A stretch of 64,000 nucleotides of DNA from an uncultured Cellulomonas sp. (GCF_947494015.1 NZ_CANLTL010000011.1:84396-148395); one strand, 5' to 3'; numbered from the stretch's first letter, positions 54,321 through 63,883 are shown. Translations and numbers: made by a program. The notes: generated from the letters alone by a model not told the origin.

Positions 54321-55421
54321 TCAGCCCTCCGTGCCGGTGTCGGTGCCGGCGTCAGCGTCGGTGGCGGTGTCGGTGGCGGTGTCGGTGGCGGCGTCGGCCC
54401 CGGCGTCACCCGCGGCGCCGTCGGCGGTGCGGTCGGCCGGGGGCAGGTCGACCGGCTCGGGGACCGCGACGAGGCCGTCACCGAACCCGTAGTGGCCGAC
54501 CACGCCACCGATCCGCGCGTTCAGGCCGAGCGGCACCGAGAGCTGGCCGGTGATGCCGCGGAAGCCGGTCACGGTGGAGATCCGGTCGGCGAGCTCGTCG
54601 TCGGCCAGCACCGCGGTGATCAGGTCACCGGGGGTGGCGACCCCGCCCGCGAGCAGGACGCCCTCGGACTCGCGCTGCGCGGCGGTGACGAGGTCCAGGT
54701 AGGCGTCGACCTGTGCGGCCTCGGCGTCCGCGTCGACCGCCGCCGTGGCGGGGTCCTCATCCGCGGGCTCGGGCTCGGGCCCGGACGTGAGGAAGACGAC
54801 GGCGTCGGCCGGGGCGGCGACCGGCTCGGCCACGGTGATGAGCTGGCTGTCGCTGCTCGCCAGCAGCTCGAGGAGGAGCCCGGCGGACTCCGACAGCTGG
54901 TCGGGGTCCGCGGGGTCCGCGGTGGTCAGTCCTTGCGCGAGCGCCTCGGCGAGCTCCACCTCGACGCCGGCGTCCGCGGCGGGGGCGGGCTCGAGGTAGG
55001 TGACCAGGCTGCCCGCGAGCGCCTGGCGGAACGCCTGCAGGGACGGGTCGGTCCACTGGTCGGCGACCTGGACCCGCGCGCTCACCGTCGCCCCGGCGGT
55101 CGCGAGTCGCTCCTCGACCGCGGCGCGGGCGTCGTCGTCCACGGGGCCGAGGCTGACCACCGCGACCCGGCGGTCGGTGAGCGTCCCACCGACCAGCCGC
55201 GGCGCCGCCTCCTCCAGATACGCGGCCTGGCGGTCGACGGCGGACTGGGCGGCATCGCGCTCGGAGCGCAGCACCTCCATCTCCTCGCGGAGCACCTCCA
55301 CCTGACCGGTCAGGGTGTCGCCGATGGTCTCCCGCAGCGGGCCCGCGCCCAGCACGATGCCGACGGCGAGGGCCAGGAAGACGGAGATGAGGGAGACGAT
55401 GTGGTACCGGAAGTCGATCAC
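54321..55421 (-). CDS. steB: SteB/MctB-family membrane protein
   Basis: 366 residues. A single N-terminal membrane helix (RYHIVSLISVFLALAVGIVL, about 5-24) is followed by a coiled coil (about 35-75: EEMEVLRSERDAAQSAVDRQ). The outside domain ends near 325 with a Thr/Asp/Ala-rich tail. It belongs to the family of mycobacterial Rv1698 (called MctB, a copper-related channel) and corynebacterial SteB, which acts in septum formation with SteA. The steA-steB neighbourhood favours the cell-division reading. Confidence 0.85.
   Translation of the reverse strand: MIDFRYHIVSLISVFLALAVGIVLGAGPLRETIGDTLTGQVEVLREEMEVLRSERDAAQSAVDRQAAYLEEAAPRLVGGTLTDRRVAVVSLGPVDDDARAAVEERLATAGATVSARVQVADQWTDPSLQAFRQALAGSLVTYLEPAPAADAGVEVELAEALAQGLTTADPADPDQLSESAGLLLELLASSDSQLITVAEPVAAPADAVVFLTSGPEPEPADEDPATAAVDADAEAAQVDAYLDLVTAAQRESEGVLLAGGVATPGDLITAVLADDELADRISTVTGFRGITGQLSVPLGLNARIGGVVGHYGFGDGLVAVPEPVDLPPADRTADGAAGDAGADAATDTATDTATDADAGTDTGTEG
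54361..54396 (-). repeat. Three 12-bp in-frame repeats in the steB tail
   Basis: GTGGCGGTGTCG is repeated three times (one mismatch, plus-strand reading), encoding a DTAT-type repeat at the SteB C terminus. Confidence 0.7.
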
Positions 55422-55476
55422 AGGGCGATGGCCGTTCGTCGAGGGGCAGGACGGGTGCGGGGCTGCTGCGGACCGG

Positions 55477-56667
55477 TCACGGTGCCCGCCCGCTGAACAG
55501 CCCGCCGAGCCACGAGAGGACCGTGTCCATGCGGGCCGCGGTCAACCCGATGAGGGTCTGCCCCGCGGCGGTCGCGGCCAGCGCCACCACCAGCGCGAGC
55601 AGGCCGGCCAGCACGAGCAGCGCGAGCTGGACGTTGGAGATGCGGTGCCGGTAGAGCCGGGACACGCCCTTGGCGTCGACGAGCTTGCTGCCCACCCGCA
55701 GCCGGGTCAGGAAGGTGCTGGCCATGCCGGCGCGGCCCTTGTCGAGGAACTCCACCAGGGTCGCGTGCGTGCCGACCGCGACGATGAGCTCGGCACCCTT
55801 GTCGTCCGCGAGCAGCATCGCGACGTCCTCGCTGGTGCCGGTCGCGGGGAAGACCACATGCGGCACGCCCAGCTTCTCCACCCGCTCGACCCCGGGAGCG
55901 CGCCCGTCGCGGTAGGCGTGCACGACGATCTCGGCCCCGCAGGCGAGTGCACGGTCGGACACCGAGTCCATGTCGCCCACCACGAGGTCCGGCCGCCAGC
56001 CGGCCTCCAGGATCGCGTCGGCGCCGCCGTCCACGCCGATCAGCACCGGCCGGTACTCCTTGATGTACGGGCGCAGCGTGGCCAGGTCCTCCTTGTAGTG
56101 GTACCCGCGCACCACGATGAGCACCTGACGTCCGTCGATCGTCGTCGAGATCTCCGGGACGCCGACACCGTCGAGCAGCAGCGCCCGCTCTCGGCGCAGG
56201 TAGTCCATCGTGTTGGCCGCGAAGGACTCGAGCTGGACGGACAGACCCGCGCGCGCCTCCTCGAGGTTGCGCTCGATCGTCTCCGGGGTCTGCTCGACAC
56301 CCTCGGCGACGAGGCGGTCGCCGTCGTAGACGACGCCGTCCTCGACCCGGACCACGTGACCCTCGGTGAGGGTCATGACGTCCGGTCCGAGGTCGTCGAT
56401 CAGCGGGATCCCGGCGCCCACGATGATCTCGGGCCCCAGGTTGGGGTAGCGCCCCGACGTCGACCGGGCCGAGTTCAGCACGGCGGCGGGCTGGCACGCG
56501 ACGAGCGCCTCGGCGGAGACGCGGTCGATGTCGAGGTGGTCGATGACCGCGACGTCCCCCGGTCGCAGGCGCTTGGTCAGCGCCTTCGTCCGCGGGTCCA
56601 CCCGGGCAGGGCCGACGGTCCCGGGGGCGTCAGGAAGCGTGGGTCGCTTGCGCAGGCTCAGTCTCAT
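55477..56667 (-). CDS. steA: Putative cytokinetic ring protein SteA
   Basis: 396 residues. A soluble domain with a thiamin-pyrophosphokinase-like fold (about 40-330: PVLIGVDGGADAILEAGWRP, LVVGDMDSVSDRAL) precedes a C-terminal membrane helix (about 348-370). SteA and SteB act together at the corynebacterial division site. Catalytic activity is doubtful, and the fold may bind a nucleotide instead. It starts 6 bp after recN. Confidence 0.85.
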   Translation of the reverse strand: MRLSLRKRPTLPDAPGTVGPARVDPRTKALTKRLRPGDVAVIDHLDIDRVSAEALVACQPAAVLNSARSTSGRYPNLGPEIIVGAGIPLIDDLGPDVMTLTEGHVVRVEDGVVYDGDRLVAEGVEQTPETIERNLEEARAGLSVQLESFAANTMDYLRRERALLLDGVGVPEISTTIDGRQVLIVVRGYHYKEDLATLRPYIKEYRPVLIGVDGGADAILEAGWRPDLVVGDMDSVSDRALACGAEIVVHAYRDGRAPGVERVEKLGVPHVVFPATGTSEDVAMLLADDKGAELIVAVGTHATLVEFLDKGRAGMASTFLTRLRVGSKLVDAKGVSRLYRHRISNVQLALLVLAGLLALVVALAATAAGQTLIGLTAARMDTVLSWLGGLFSGRAP

Positions 56668-56673
56668 CGTGCG

Positions 56674-58392
56674 TCATCGTCCCACGCCCGACAGCTCGAG
56701 CAGCTCTGCGGCGTGCACGCGCGCCGCCTGCGAGTCCTGGCCCGACAGCATGCGGGCGAGCTCGCGGACCCGCTCCGGGCCGGTCACCGGGCGCACGTCG
56801 GACTCGGTGACGGTGTCGGCGTCGCCGGCCGACCCCTTGGTGACCACCAGGTGCGTGTCGGCGAACGCGGCGACCTGCGCGAGGTGCGTCACGACCAGGA
56901 CCTGCGCCCCCGCGGCGAGCGACGCGAGCCGCCGGCCGACCTCGACGGCCGCCTTGCCGCCGACGCCGGCGTCGACCTCGTCGAACACGAACGTCGGTGG
57001 GCGGTGCGCCCCGGACTCCGGTGAGGTGGCCAGGGCCACCTCGATGGCGAGCATCACCCGGGACAGCTCACCACCGGACGCGCCCTTGCCGAGCGGCCGC
57101 GCGGGCGCTCCTGCGTGCGACACGAGCAGCATCTCCACGGCGTCCTGGCCCCAGGGGCCCAGCTCGTCCGCCCCGGTCACCTCGACCCGGAGCTGGGCCC
57201 CGGCCATCGCCAGCCCGCCGAGCTCGGCCGTCACCGCGTCGGCGAGCGCCTGCGCCGCCCGACGCCGGCCCGCGGTCAGCGTGTCGGCGAGCTCACCCAG
57301 CGTCGACAGGACCTCGCTGCGGCGTCCGGTCAGGCCGGCGAGCCGCTCACCGCCGCCGTCCAGCTCCAGCAGCCGCCGCCCGGCCGTGTCGTACCACGCC
57401 AGCACCTCGGCGACGTCGGCGCCGTAGCTGCGGGTCAGCTGGTTCAGGTCGGCCCTGCGCTGCTGCACGGCCTCCAGCCGCAGCGGGTCCGCCTGCAGGT
57501 CCTGGAGGTACCCCGACACCTCGGTCGAGACGTCCGTCAGCGCGTAGGCGACCTCGGCGAGCCGGGTCGCGAGCGCGGCGAGCACGGGGTCGTGGTGCCC
57601 GGCCTGCTCGAGCAGCCGACGCGCCGAGTCCACGGCGACCAGCGCCGTGGCGTCAGCTGTGCCGGTGTCGTCCCCGGTCAGGGCGGCGTGGGCGCCGGTC
57701 GCCGCCGCGCGCAGGTCCTCGGCGTGCGCGAGCCGCTCCGTCTCCGCGGCCAGCTCGACGTCCTCACCGGGCTGGGGGTCGACGCGCTCGACCTCGGCGA
57801 GCCCGAGCCGCAGCAGCTCAGCCTCGCGAGCGCGGTCCTGGGCGCGTGCGGTGAGGTCGCCGATCTCCTCCTCGAGCGCGGCGAGCTCGGACCAGGCGGC
57901 CCGGTAGGTCGCCAGCGTCGTCCCGTGCCCGGCGCCGGCGAAGGCGTCCAGGGCCTGGCGCTGCCGCGCCGGTGACCGCAGCCGGGCCTGGTCGGCCTGG
58001 CCGTGGACGGTGACCAGGTCGTCGGCGATCTCCCCGAGCACGCCCTGGGGGACGCTGCGGCCGCCGAGGAACGCCCGCGACCGGCCCTCCGCCGCCACGG
58101 TGCGCAGGACGACCAGGGTGCCGTCGTCGTCCAGGTCGGCGCCGGCGTCCTGCGCGCGAGCGGCCACCGGCGAGCCGCTGTCGAGGGCGATCCGGCCCTC
58201 CACGGACGCCGACCGCTGGCCGGTGCGCACGGCGCCGGTGTCGGCCTTGCCGCCGAGCAGCAGGTTCAGGCCCGTGAGCACCATGGTCTTGCCGGCCCCA
58301 GTCTCCCCGGTGAGCACGGTCAGCCCCGCCCCGAGGCCCACCTGGGCGCGGGAGATGACGCCGAGGTTCTCGATCCGGATCTCCTCGATCAC
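56674..58392 (-). CDS. recN: DNA repair ATPase RecN
   Basis: 572 residues, SMC-like. The N-terminal half has Walker A TGETGAGKTMVL (about 29-40), a coiled-coil arm runs through the middle, and the C-terminal half has GASGGELSRVMLAIEVAL and the Walker B PTFVFDEVDAGVGG. It aids double-strand break repair. It overlaps nadK by 4 bp and has no LexA box of its own, so any SOS control would have to come from further upstream. Confidence 0.94.
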   Translation of the reverse strand: MIEEIRIENLGVISRAQVGLGAGLTVLTGETGAGKTMVLTGLNLLLGGKADTGAVRTGQRSASVEGRIALDSGSPVAARAQDAGADLDDDGTLVVLRTVAAEGRSRAFLGGRSVPQGVLGEIADDLVTVHGQADQARLRSPARQRQALDAFAGAGHGTTLATYRAAWSELAALEEEIGDLTARAQDRAREAELLRLGLAEVERVDPQPGEDVELAAETERLAHAEDLRAAATGAHAALTGDDTGTADATALVAVDSARRLLEQAGHHDPVLAALATRLAEVAYALTDVSTEVSGYLQDLQADPLRLEAVQQRRADLNQLTRSYGADVAEVLAWYDTAGRRLLELDGGGERLAGLTGRRSEVLSTLGELADTLTAGRRRAAQALADAVTAELGGLAMAGAQLRVEVTGADELGPWGQDAVEMLLVSHAGAPARPLGKGASGGELSRVMLAIEVALATSPESGAHRPPTFVFDEVDAGVGGKAAVEVGRRLASLAAGAQVLVVTHLAQVAAFADTHLVVTKGSAGDADTVTESDVRPVTGPERVRELARMLSGQDSQAARVHAAELLELSGVGR

Positions 58393-59276
58393 GGCGTCCC
58401 CGTCCGTGCCGGACCGGCCGGTGCACGGCCACGCCAGCCCTCGACCGGCAGCGAGAACTTGCTCACCAGCCGGTCGGCGAACGGCGCCCGGCCGAGGCGC
58501 GCCAGGCGCACCGGCACCCCGCTGCGGCGTACCTCGACCCGCGCGCCCGGCGGCAGGTCGAACCGCCGGCGGCCGTCACAGCTGACCACCCCGGCCGAGG
58601 TCGACCGGGTCAGCACCTCCACCGCGAGCACGCTGCGTGGTCCCACGACCAGCGGGCGGGCGAACAGCGCGTGGGCCGAGACGGGGACCAGGATCATGCC
58701 GTCGACGTCAGGCCACACGACCGGCCCGCCGGCCGAGAAGGCGTACGCGGTGGACCCGGTCGACGTCGCCATCACCACGCCGTCGCACCCGAAGGAGGAC
58801 AGCGGGCGGCCGTCGACCTCGATGACGACCTCGATCATCCGGTCGCGGTCGGCCTTCTCGACGGTGGCCTCGTTGAGCGCCCACGACGTCAGGATCGGCT
58901 CGACCTCGCCGGGCAGCATCGCACGGACCTCGAGCGTGCCGCGCTCCTCGACCTCGTAGTCCCGCGCCGCGATCCGCCGGACCGCCTCGCCGATGTCGTC
59001 GCGCTCGCTCTCCGCGAGGAAGCCCACGTGACCCAGGTTCACCCCGAGCAGCGGGATGGGGGTCCCGCGGGTGATCTCCGCCGCCCGCAGGATGGTTCCG
59101 TCCCCGCCGAGGACGACCGCGATCTCGACGTCGACCAGGTGCGCGGGATCCGTGCCGTGCTCGCCGTCGCGCAGCGTCTCGAAGCCGGCTGCCTCGAGCT
59201 CGCGGACGGCCTCCGCGGTCGCCGTGACCGCCTCCTCGCGACCGCCATGGGTCACGACCAGTGCGCGCCGTGTCAC
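58389..59276 (-). CDS. nadK: NAD kinase
   Basis: 295 residues with the NadK motifs VVLGGDGTILRAAEI (about 53-67) and GVVMATSTGSTAYAFSAGGP (about 160-180), plus the C-terminal SCDGRRRFDLPPGARVEV. It makes NADP from NAD. GTG start overlapping tlyA by 4 bp. Confidence 0.95.
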   Translation of the reverse strand: MTRRALVVTHGGREEAVTATAEAVRELEAAGFETLRDGEHGTDPAHLVDVEIAVVLGGDGTILRAAEITRGTPIPLLGVNLGHVGFLAESERDDIGEAVRRIAARDYEVEERGTLEVRAMLPGEVEPILTSWALNEATVEKADRDRMIEVVIEVDGRPLSSFGCDGVVMATSTGSTAYAFSAGGPVVWPDVDGMILVPVSAHALFARPLVVGPRSVLAVEVLTRSTSAGVVSCDGRRRFDLPPGARVEVRRSGVPVRLARLGRAPFADRLVSKFSLPVEGWRGRAPAGPARTGTP

Positions 59277-60175
59277 CGTCCACCTCCGCTCGTCCAGGTC
59301 GAACCCCCACCGGTCGGCCCGGTCCGCACCGCCTCGTCCACGAGGGCTCGCAGCCGGCCCGTGGTGAGGGCGTCACGCTCGGTGACATCCTGCCCCGTGC
59401 CGCCCACACCCGCGTCGTCCCCCGCCGCGGCGGCGCGCGCCCACAGGAAGTACTCCACGTTGCCGTGCGGGCCCGGCAACGGGCTGGCCACCACGGCCTG
59501 CGGACGAGCCCCGACCGCCGCCGCGGCCCGCGCGACGGCGAGCACCGCCTCCGCCCGCAGCGCCGGGTCCCGGACGACACCGCCGGCACCGAGGCGCTCA
59601 CGCCCCACCTCGAACTGGGGTTTGACCATGAGCACCAGGTCACCGCCCGGGACCACCACGGCCGAGAGCGCCGGCAGCACCAGGGTCAGGGAGATGAACG
59701 AGAGGTCCGCCACCACGAGCTCCGGCGCCGGCCCGACGTCGCCCGCCGCGAGGTGGCGGACGTTGACGCCCTCCCGGACCGTCACTCGTGGGTCGTCCCG
59801 CAGCCACGGCACCAGCTGGCCGTGGCCGACGTCGACCGCGACGACGTGCTGGGCGCCGCGCCGCAGCAGCACGTCGGTGAAGCCACCCGTCGACGCCCCG
59901 GCATCCAGGCAGCGCCGGCCCGTGACGGCGGGACCGCCGGCGCCGAGCGCGTCCAGCGCCCCGGCCAGCTTGTACGCCCCGCGGGAGGCGAACCCGTCGC
60001 CGTCGACGACGTCGACCTCGACGGCCTGCTCCGGTCCGAGCGCCATCGCGACCTTGGTCGCCGCCGCGCCGTCGACCCGGACCCGCCCGCCGGTGATGAG
60101 CTCACCCGCGTGCCGTCGGGAGCGAGCCAGCCCGCGCCGCACCAGCTCGCTGTCCAATCGCACTCGCTCGGGCAC
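59273..60175 (-). CDS. tlyA: TlyA rRNA 2'-O-methyltransferase
   Basis: 300 residues. The N-terminal S4 domain (about 3-65: RLDSELVRRGLARSRRHAGE) and the methyltransferase domain (RCLDAGASTGGFTDVLLRRG for SAM, GDLVLMVKPQFEVGRE later) are those of TlyA. In mycobacteria it 2'-O-methylates rRNA and thereby makes cells sensitive to capreomycin. It precedes nadK, as in mycobacteria. Confidence 0.93.
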   Translation of the reverse strand: MPERVRLDSELVRRGLARSRRHAGELITGGRVRVDGAAATKVAMALGPEQAVEVDVVDGDGFASRGAYKLAGALDALGAGGPAVTGRRCLDAGASTGGFTDVLLRRGAQHVVAVDVGHGQLVPWLRDDPRVTVREGVNVRHLAAGDVGPAPELVVADLSFISLTLVLPALSAVVVPGGDLVLMVKPQFEVGRERLGAGGVVRDPALRAEAVLAVARAAAAVGARPQAVVASPLPGPHGNVEYFLWARAAAAGDDAGVGGTGQDVTERDALTTGRLRALVDEAVRTGPTGGGSTWTSGGGR

Positions 60176-60178
60176 GCG

Positions 60179-60397
60179 TCAGTCCTCGACGTCCGCGAGG
60201 CGGCCCTGCAGCGCCGCGTGCACCGCCTCGAAGACCGCCACGTGCTCGTGCACAGGTGCCCCGTCGAGCGCCCGGAGCCGTCCGAGCGCCTCGTCCACGG
60301 CCGGATCGCCGGTGACGCCGCCGGTCGGGTCACCAGCGGCGGCCACGGCCGGGTCAGCGGGCGCGGCGCCGGCAGCGGTCGGGTCGGTCTCGGTCAC
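60179..60397 (-). CDS. Small conserved protein upstream of tlyA
   Basis: 72 residues: a disordered Ala/Pro/Gly start and a helical end (DEALGRLRALDGAPVHEHVA, then FEAVHAALQGRLADVED). It takes the place of Rv1693 in the mycobacterial order. No function is known. GTG start at 60397; 3 bp before tlyA. Confidence 0.75.
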   Translation of the reverse strand: MTETDPTAAGAAPADPAVAAAGDPTGGVTGDPAVDEALGRLRALDGAPVHEHVAVFEAVHAALQGRLADVED

Positions 60398-60475
60398 ACG
60401 CGCTCCTCGTCCATGGCTCCCCGGCCGGTCCGGCCGGTCCGGGCCGGCCCCACGCTAGCGCCGGCGACCCCGCCG

Positions 60476-61504
60476 TCAGCCGACGGGCACCACGAAAGCC
60501 GGGACGGACGTCTCGTCCACACGGCCGCCGTCGTCGACGGTCTGCCAGACGGCCGCGCACGCCGACCGCAGCAGGTCGACGACGCCGTCGGCGTCATCGG
60601 CGGCGGGGTGCAGCGCGAGCCGACCGTCCACGACGCGCGCAGCCGCCCCGCGCGTCGTCCACCAGCCCTCGGCAGCGCGTTCGGGGGCCGGGTGCGGGGT
60701 GAGCACCGAGAGCAGGTCGGCGCCGAGCAGGTGCGGTCGCTCCCCCGGGTGTGCGAGCACGGCGTCCCGGCCCGAGCTCACCCCGGTGAGCACATGCAGG
60801 CCGACGTACCCGCCGGACCGGGCACCGGCGAGGTCGGTGTCGAGGCGGTCGCCGATCACCAGCGGCGTGGTGGCGCCGGCGCGCTCGACCGCGAGCCGGT
60901 ACATCGTCGGTGACGGCTTGCCCGCGCTGTCGGGCGTCACCCCCGTCGCCGCCTGGACCGCGCCGACCAGTGACCCGTTGCCCGGGGCGAAGCCGCGGGC
61001 CGTCGGCAGGCTGAGGTCCAGGTTGCTGGCGACGTGCCAGGCGCCGCGCTGCACCGCGTAGGCGGCCTCCGCGAGCTGCGCCCACCCGAGCTCGGGCGCG
61101 AACCCCTGCACGACGGCGTCTGGCGAGTCGTCGGCGGAGGTCACCACCGCGAAGCCCGCGGCCCGTACGGCGGTGTCCAGCCCGGCACCGCCGACCACGA
61201 GCACCGTGGCTCCGGGGGCGAGCCGGGTGGCCAGCAACGCCGCCGCGGCCTGGGCCGCCGTCATCACCTCGTCCGCAGCTGTGGGGATCCCCAGACCGGT
61301 GAGCTGCTCGGCGACCGACTCCGGCTCTCGCGAGGCGTTGTTGGTCACGAACACCAACCGCATGCCCGCCTCACGCGCACCGTTGAGCCCGTCGGCGGCG
61401 TGCGGGATCGGGTCGTGGCCGCGGTAGGCGACGCCGTCGAGGTCGACCAGGGCGAGGTCGTACCGCTCGGCCGGCGCGACGTCGCACCCGACCAGCCCGG
61501 TCAC
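60476..61504 (-). CDS. HAD-IIA (NagD-like) phosphatase
   Basis: 342 residues. Motif I LVDLDGVAYRG (about 19-29), motif II VFVTNNASRE, the lysine in SAGKPSPTMYRLA, and the motif IV segment VIGDRLDTDLAGA are all present. The mycobacterial gene in this position, Rv1692, encodes a glycerol-3-phosphate phosphatase, which is the best guess here. A C-terminal extension of about 80 residues includes WWTTRGAAARVVDGRLALHP. GTG start overlapping the TPR gene by 4 bp. Confidence 0.88.
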   Translation of the reverse strand: MTGLVGCDVAPAERYDLALVDLDGVAYRGHDPIPHAADGLNGAREAGMRLVFVTNNASREPESVAEQLTGLGIPTAADEVMTAAQAAAALLATRLAPGATVLVVGGAGLDTAVRAAGFAVVTSADDSPDAVVQGFAPELGWAQLAEAAYAVQRGAWHVASNLDLSLPTARGFAPGNGSLVGAVQAATGVTPDSAGKPSPTMYRLAVERAGATTPLVIGDRLDTDLAGARSGGYVGLHVLTGVSSGRDAVLAHPGERPHLLGADLLSVLTPHPAPERAAEGWWTTRGAAARVVDGRLALHPAADDADGVVDLLRSACAAVWQTVDDGGRVDETSVPAFVVPVG

Positions 61505-63531
61505 GCCTGGTCCTCCTCGTCCAGCGCCGCCGAGGCGTCGTCGGCCGCGACGTCGGGGTGCGGCTCGTCAGCCGCCGGGACGTCGCGGGCGGGCTCGCCG
61601 TCGGCCGGTCCCTCGCCCGCCGGCTCCTTCACCGCGTCGTCGTCCTCGGCGAGGTCGAAGACCACCACCGACTCCTCGTCGGGCTCATCCCCGGACGCCG
61701 CCGCAAGGTCCTCGGCCGAGAACGCGGCGGTCGCGGCGACCGCCTCCTCGTGCCGGCCGAGCGCCTCGAGGGCCGCGGCCCGTGCCTGAGCGACGCGCGC
61801 AGCGAGCAGCCCGTCGGCCGGCCCGACCCGCGCGGGGGCGCCGGCGTCCAGTGCGGCGAGCGCAGACTCGGGCTCGCCGAGGTCGAGCCGCGCGCCGCTG
61901 ACGACCATGGCCAGCTCCACGCGGGTCACCGGGTCCAGCCCCTCGGCCTCGTCCGACGCCGCCAGCGCCAACGCGCGCTCCGGACGCCCCAGTCCCCGCT
62001 CGCAGTCGGCCATGACCGCGAGGTGCTCGGACGACCCGTTGAGGCGGCGCACCGTGCGCAGCTCGCGGAGCGCTTCCGCGAACCGTCCGGTCCGGTACGC
62101 CGCCAGCCCCGCCGCCTCGCGGACGACGTCGACGCGCCCGGCACGGCGGACCGCCGCCTGCGCGTGCTCGTAGGCCGACTCCGGGTCGGTGTCGAGCAGG
62201 CGACCGGCCATGACGAGGTGGCGCCCGACCTCCTGGGCGTTGTCCTTGCTCAGCGTGCGCAGGCGAGCCCGCACCACCCTGTCGAGGTCGGAGAACTGCA
62301 CGTCCTCGTCGATCTCGGGCGACGGCACCCGCACCGACTGCGGCGGCCGACTCGGCTGCTGCTCGGCGCTGGCGTCGCGGCCTGCTCCGGCGGCCGGACG
62401 CCGGTCGGTGCCCGGTGCCCGTGCTCCCCGGTCCGGGCGGTCACCCTGTCCACGGACGGGACGGTCCGGGCGGTCCACGGCGCCGCGAGACGTCCGGTCG
62501 GCGCGGTCCGCGGACCCGCGGTACGGCCGGTCCCGTCGATCGTCGCCGCCGCGCGACGTCCGATCACCCGCACCCGAGAACGTCCGGGCGGGACGCTCAC
62601 CGGCCGGGCGGTACGCAGGCTCACGCGTGCCCGACGGCGGACGGGACGCGCCGCCCCATCGCTCACCGCGGTCACCGCCGGCGCGGGAGGCAGCGCCACC
62701 ACGGTCGTCCCGGTCTGCCACGGACCGGTCGGTCCAGCCGCCCGCAGCCCGGTGGCCGCGGTCGGCCCCGTCACCACCACGGCCCGGTGCCCCGCTGGCC
62801 GGTCGGAACGGTCGGGCGTCCGCGTCGGAGCGCGCCTCGGCGTCACCGAACGGCGGCCGACCTCCCGACGCGGACCGAGCAGGCCCGCCGGACCGCGGAT
62901 CGCGAGCACCAGCGCGGCGGTCGTCCCCGCTCCCACCCCGCAACGGACCCCGTCCCGCGCCGCCGGCACCACCCGAACGGCGGGCGTCCCCTTCGCCACC
63001 CCGCCACGACGGCCGCTCGCCAGCGCCGCCGGCGACACCTCGAGCGCCCGCCCCGGTCGCGCGGAACGGTCGGCCCTCGACGGAACCACCGGCACGCGCC
63101 CCACCCCGGTCATCACCCCGCGCGCCGCGCGCATCCGCCTCCCGCCGGGGACGCCGATCACCACCGGTGGCGGCGTCGCCACCACCACGGCGGTCCTCGT
63201 ACCGCGGACCTCGGTCACGGTCCGCACCGGCGCTCCACGACCCCCGCGCACCATCGGACCCCGCGACCCGTCCACGCTCGTCCCGCGACCAGCCCGAGCC
63301 GCCGCGCCCCGCGCGCGCAGCTCCACCTGCACGGCCCGCGCGGTCCGCGCTGTCCGCACCCCGCGGACCGGCCGCGCCGCCAGACCGCGCGCCGTCGCGC
63401 GGACCGGCCGATCCACCGCGTCCGTCCTGCGGCGCTCGCGCGGACGCGTCGCTCCCGCCGCGCCGCCCGTCCCGTGGCCCCCGGGCGTCCCCGCTGCTCG
63501 ACCCGCCCGAGCGACCTCCGTCGGCGTTCAC
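61501..63531 (-). CDS. TPR protein with a very long disordered RGG-type N terminus
   Basis: About 676 residues from a GTG at 63531, preceded by an AGGGGAAG ribosome site. Residues 1 to about 395 are low complexity, made almost only of Gly, Arg, Asp, Ala and Ser with many RGG, GDR and ADR triplets. Residues about 410-600 are helical tetratricopeptide-like repeats (LRTLSKDNAQEVGRHLVMAG, RRAGRVDVVREAAGLAAYRT), and the end is acidic. The gene occupies the place of mycobacterial Rv1691. The low-complexity part looks like an RNA-binding or condensate-forming region; this is inference. A TTG at 63558 is a weaker start. Confidence 0.82.
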   Translation of the reverse strand: MNADGGRSGGSSSGDARGPRDGRRGGSDASARAPQDGRGGSAGPRDGARSGGAAGPRGADSADRAGRAGGAARAGRGGSGWSRDERGRVAGSDGARGSWSAGADRDRGPRYEDRRGGGDAATGGDRRPRREADARGARGDDRGGARAGGSVEGRPFRATGAGARGVAGGAGERPSWRGGEGDARRSGGAGGAGRGPLRGGSGDDRRAGARDPRSGGPARSASGGRPPFGDAEARSDADARPFRPASGAPGRGGDGADRGHRAAGGWTDRSVADRDDRGGAASRAGGDRGERWGGASRPPSGTREPAYRPAGERPARTFSGAGDRTSRGGDDRRDRPYRGSADRADRTSRGAVDRPDRPVRGQGDRPDRGARAPGTDRRPAAGAGRDASAEQQPSRPPQSVRVPSPEIDEDVQFSDLDRVVRARLRTLSKDNAQEVGRHLVMAGRLLDTDPESAYEHAQAAVRRAGRVDVVREAAGLAAYRTGRFAEALRELRTVRRLNGSSEHLAVMADCERGLGRPERALALAASDEAEGLDPVTRVELAMVVSGARLDLGEPESALAALDAGAPARVGPADGLLAARVAQARAAALEALGRHEEAVAATAAFSAEDLAAASGDEPDEESVVVFDLAEDDDAVKEPAGEGPADGEPARDVPAADEPHPDVAADDASAALDEEDQA

Positions 63532-63676
63532 GTCAGACTTCCCCTCGTCGACAAGCAAAGCCCCATGATCTCATCGCGCCGCCCACCGACCGTCATCGCC
63601 CGCTGACCGACCGCGCCACACCCCACACGCCCCCGCTGAGCGAGAGCGTGACGTCACGGGCCGTTCACGGCACGCG

Positions 63677-63709
63677 ATGGGTCCACCACGTCACCCTCGG
63701 CGGGGTGCG
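63677..63709 (+). repeat. Short repeat element, copy 1
   Basis: Begins ATGGGTCCACCACGTCACCC and continues CGGCGGGGT. It matches copy 3 at most positions and copy 2 on the opposite strand. Confidence 0.65.
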
Positions 63710-63840
63710 TGGTGTCACGAAGCACTGCGCCCGGAGCTCAAACGCCTCCAGGCGGGTCTTCATCCCGGCCGCGTCCGGTCCTGGCAAACCCAACGACCAC
63801 CCGGTGCCAGGTCGACCGATGTGCTGGCACACGCTCACCG

Positions 63841-63870
63841 CCGCCCAACCCAGTGCGACCTTGTGGACCT
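63841..63870 (-). repeat. Short repeat element, copy 2 (inverted)
   Basis: On the minus strand it begins AGGTCCACAAGGTCGCACTG and continues GGTTGGGCGG, matching the core GTCGCACTGGG of copy 3. Confidence 0.65.
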
Positions 63871-63883
63871 CTCCCGGGCCGTC

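Noticed and set aside
54321..55421. Copper channel as the main role of the MctB-family protein
   Set aside because: The copper role is known for the mycobacterial protein only. The neighbours here are steA and envelope genes and no copper genes are near.
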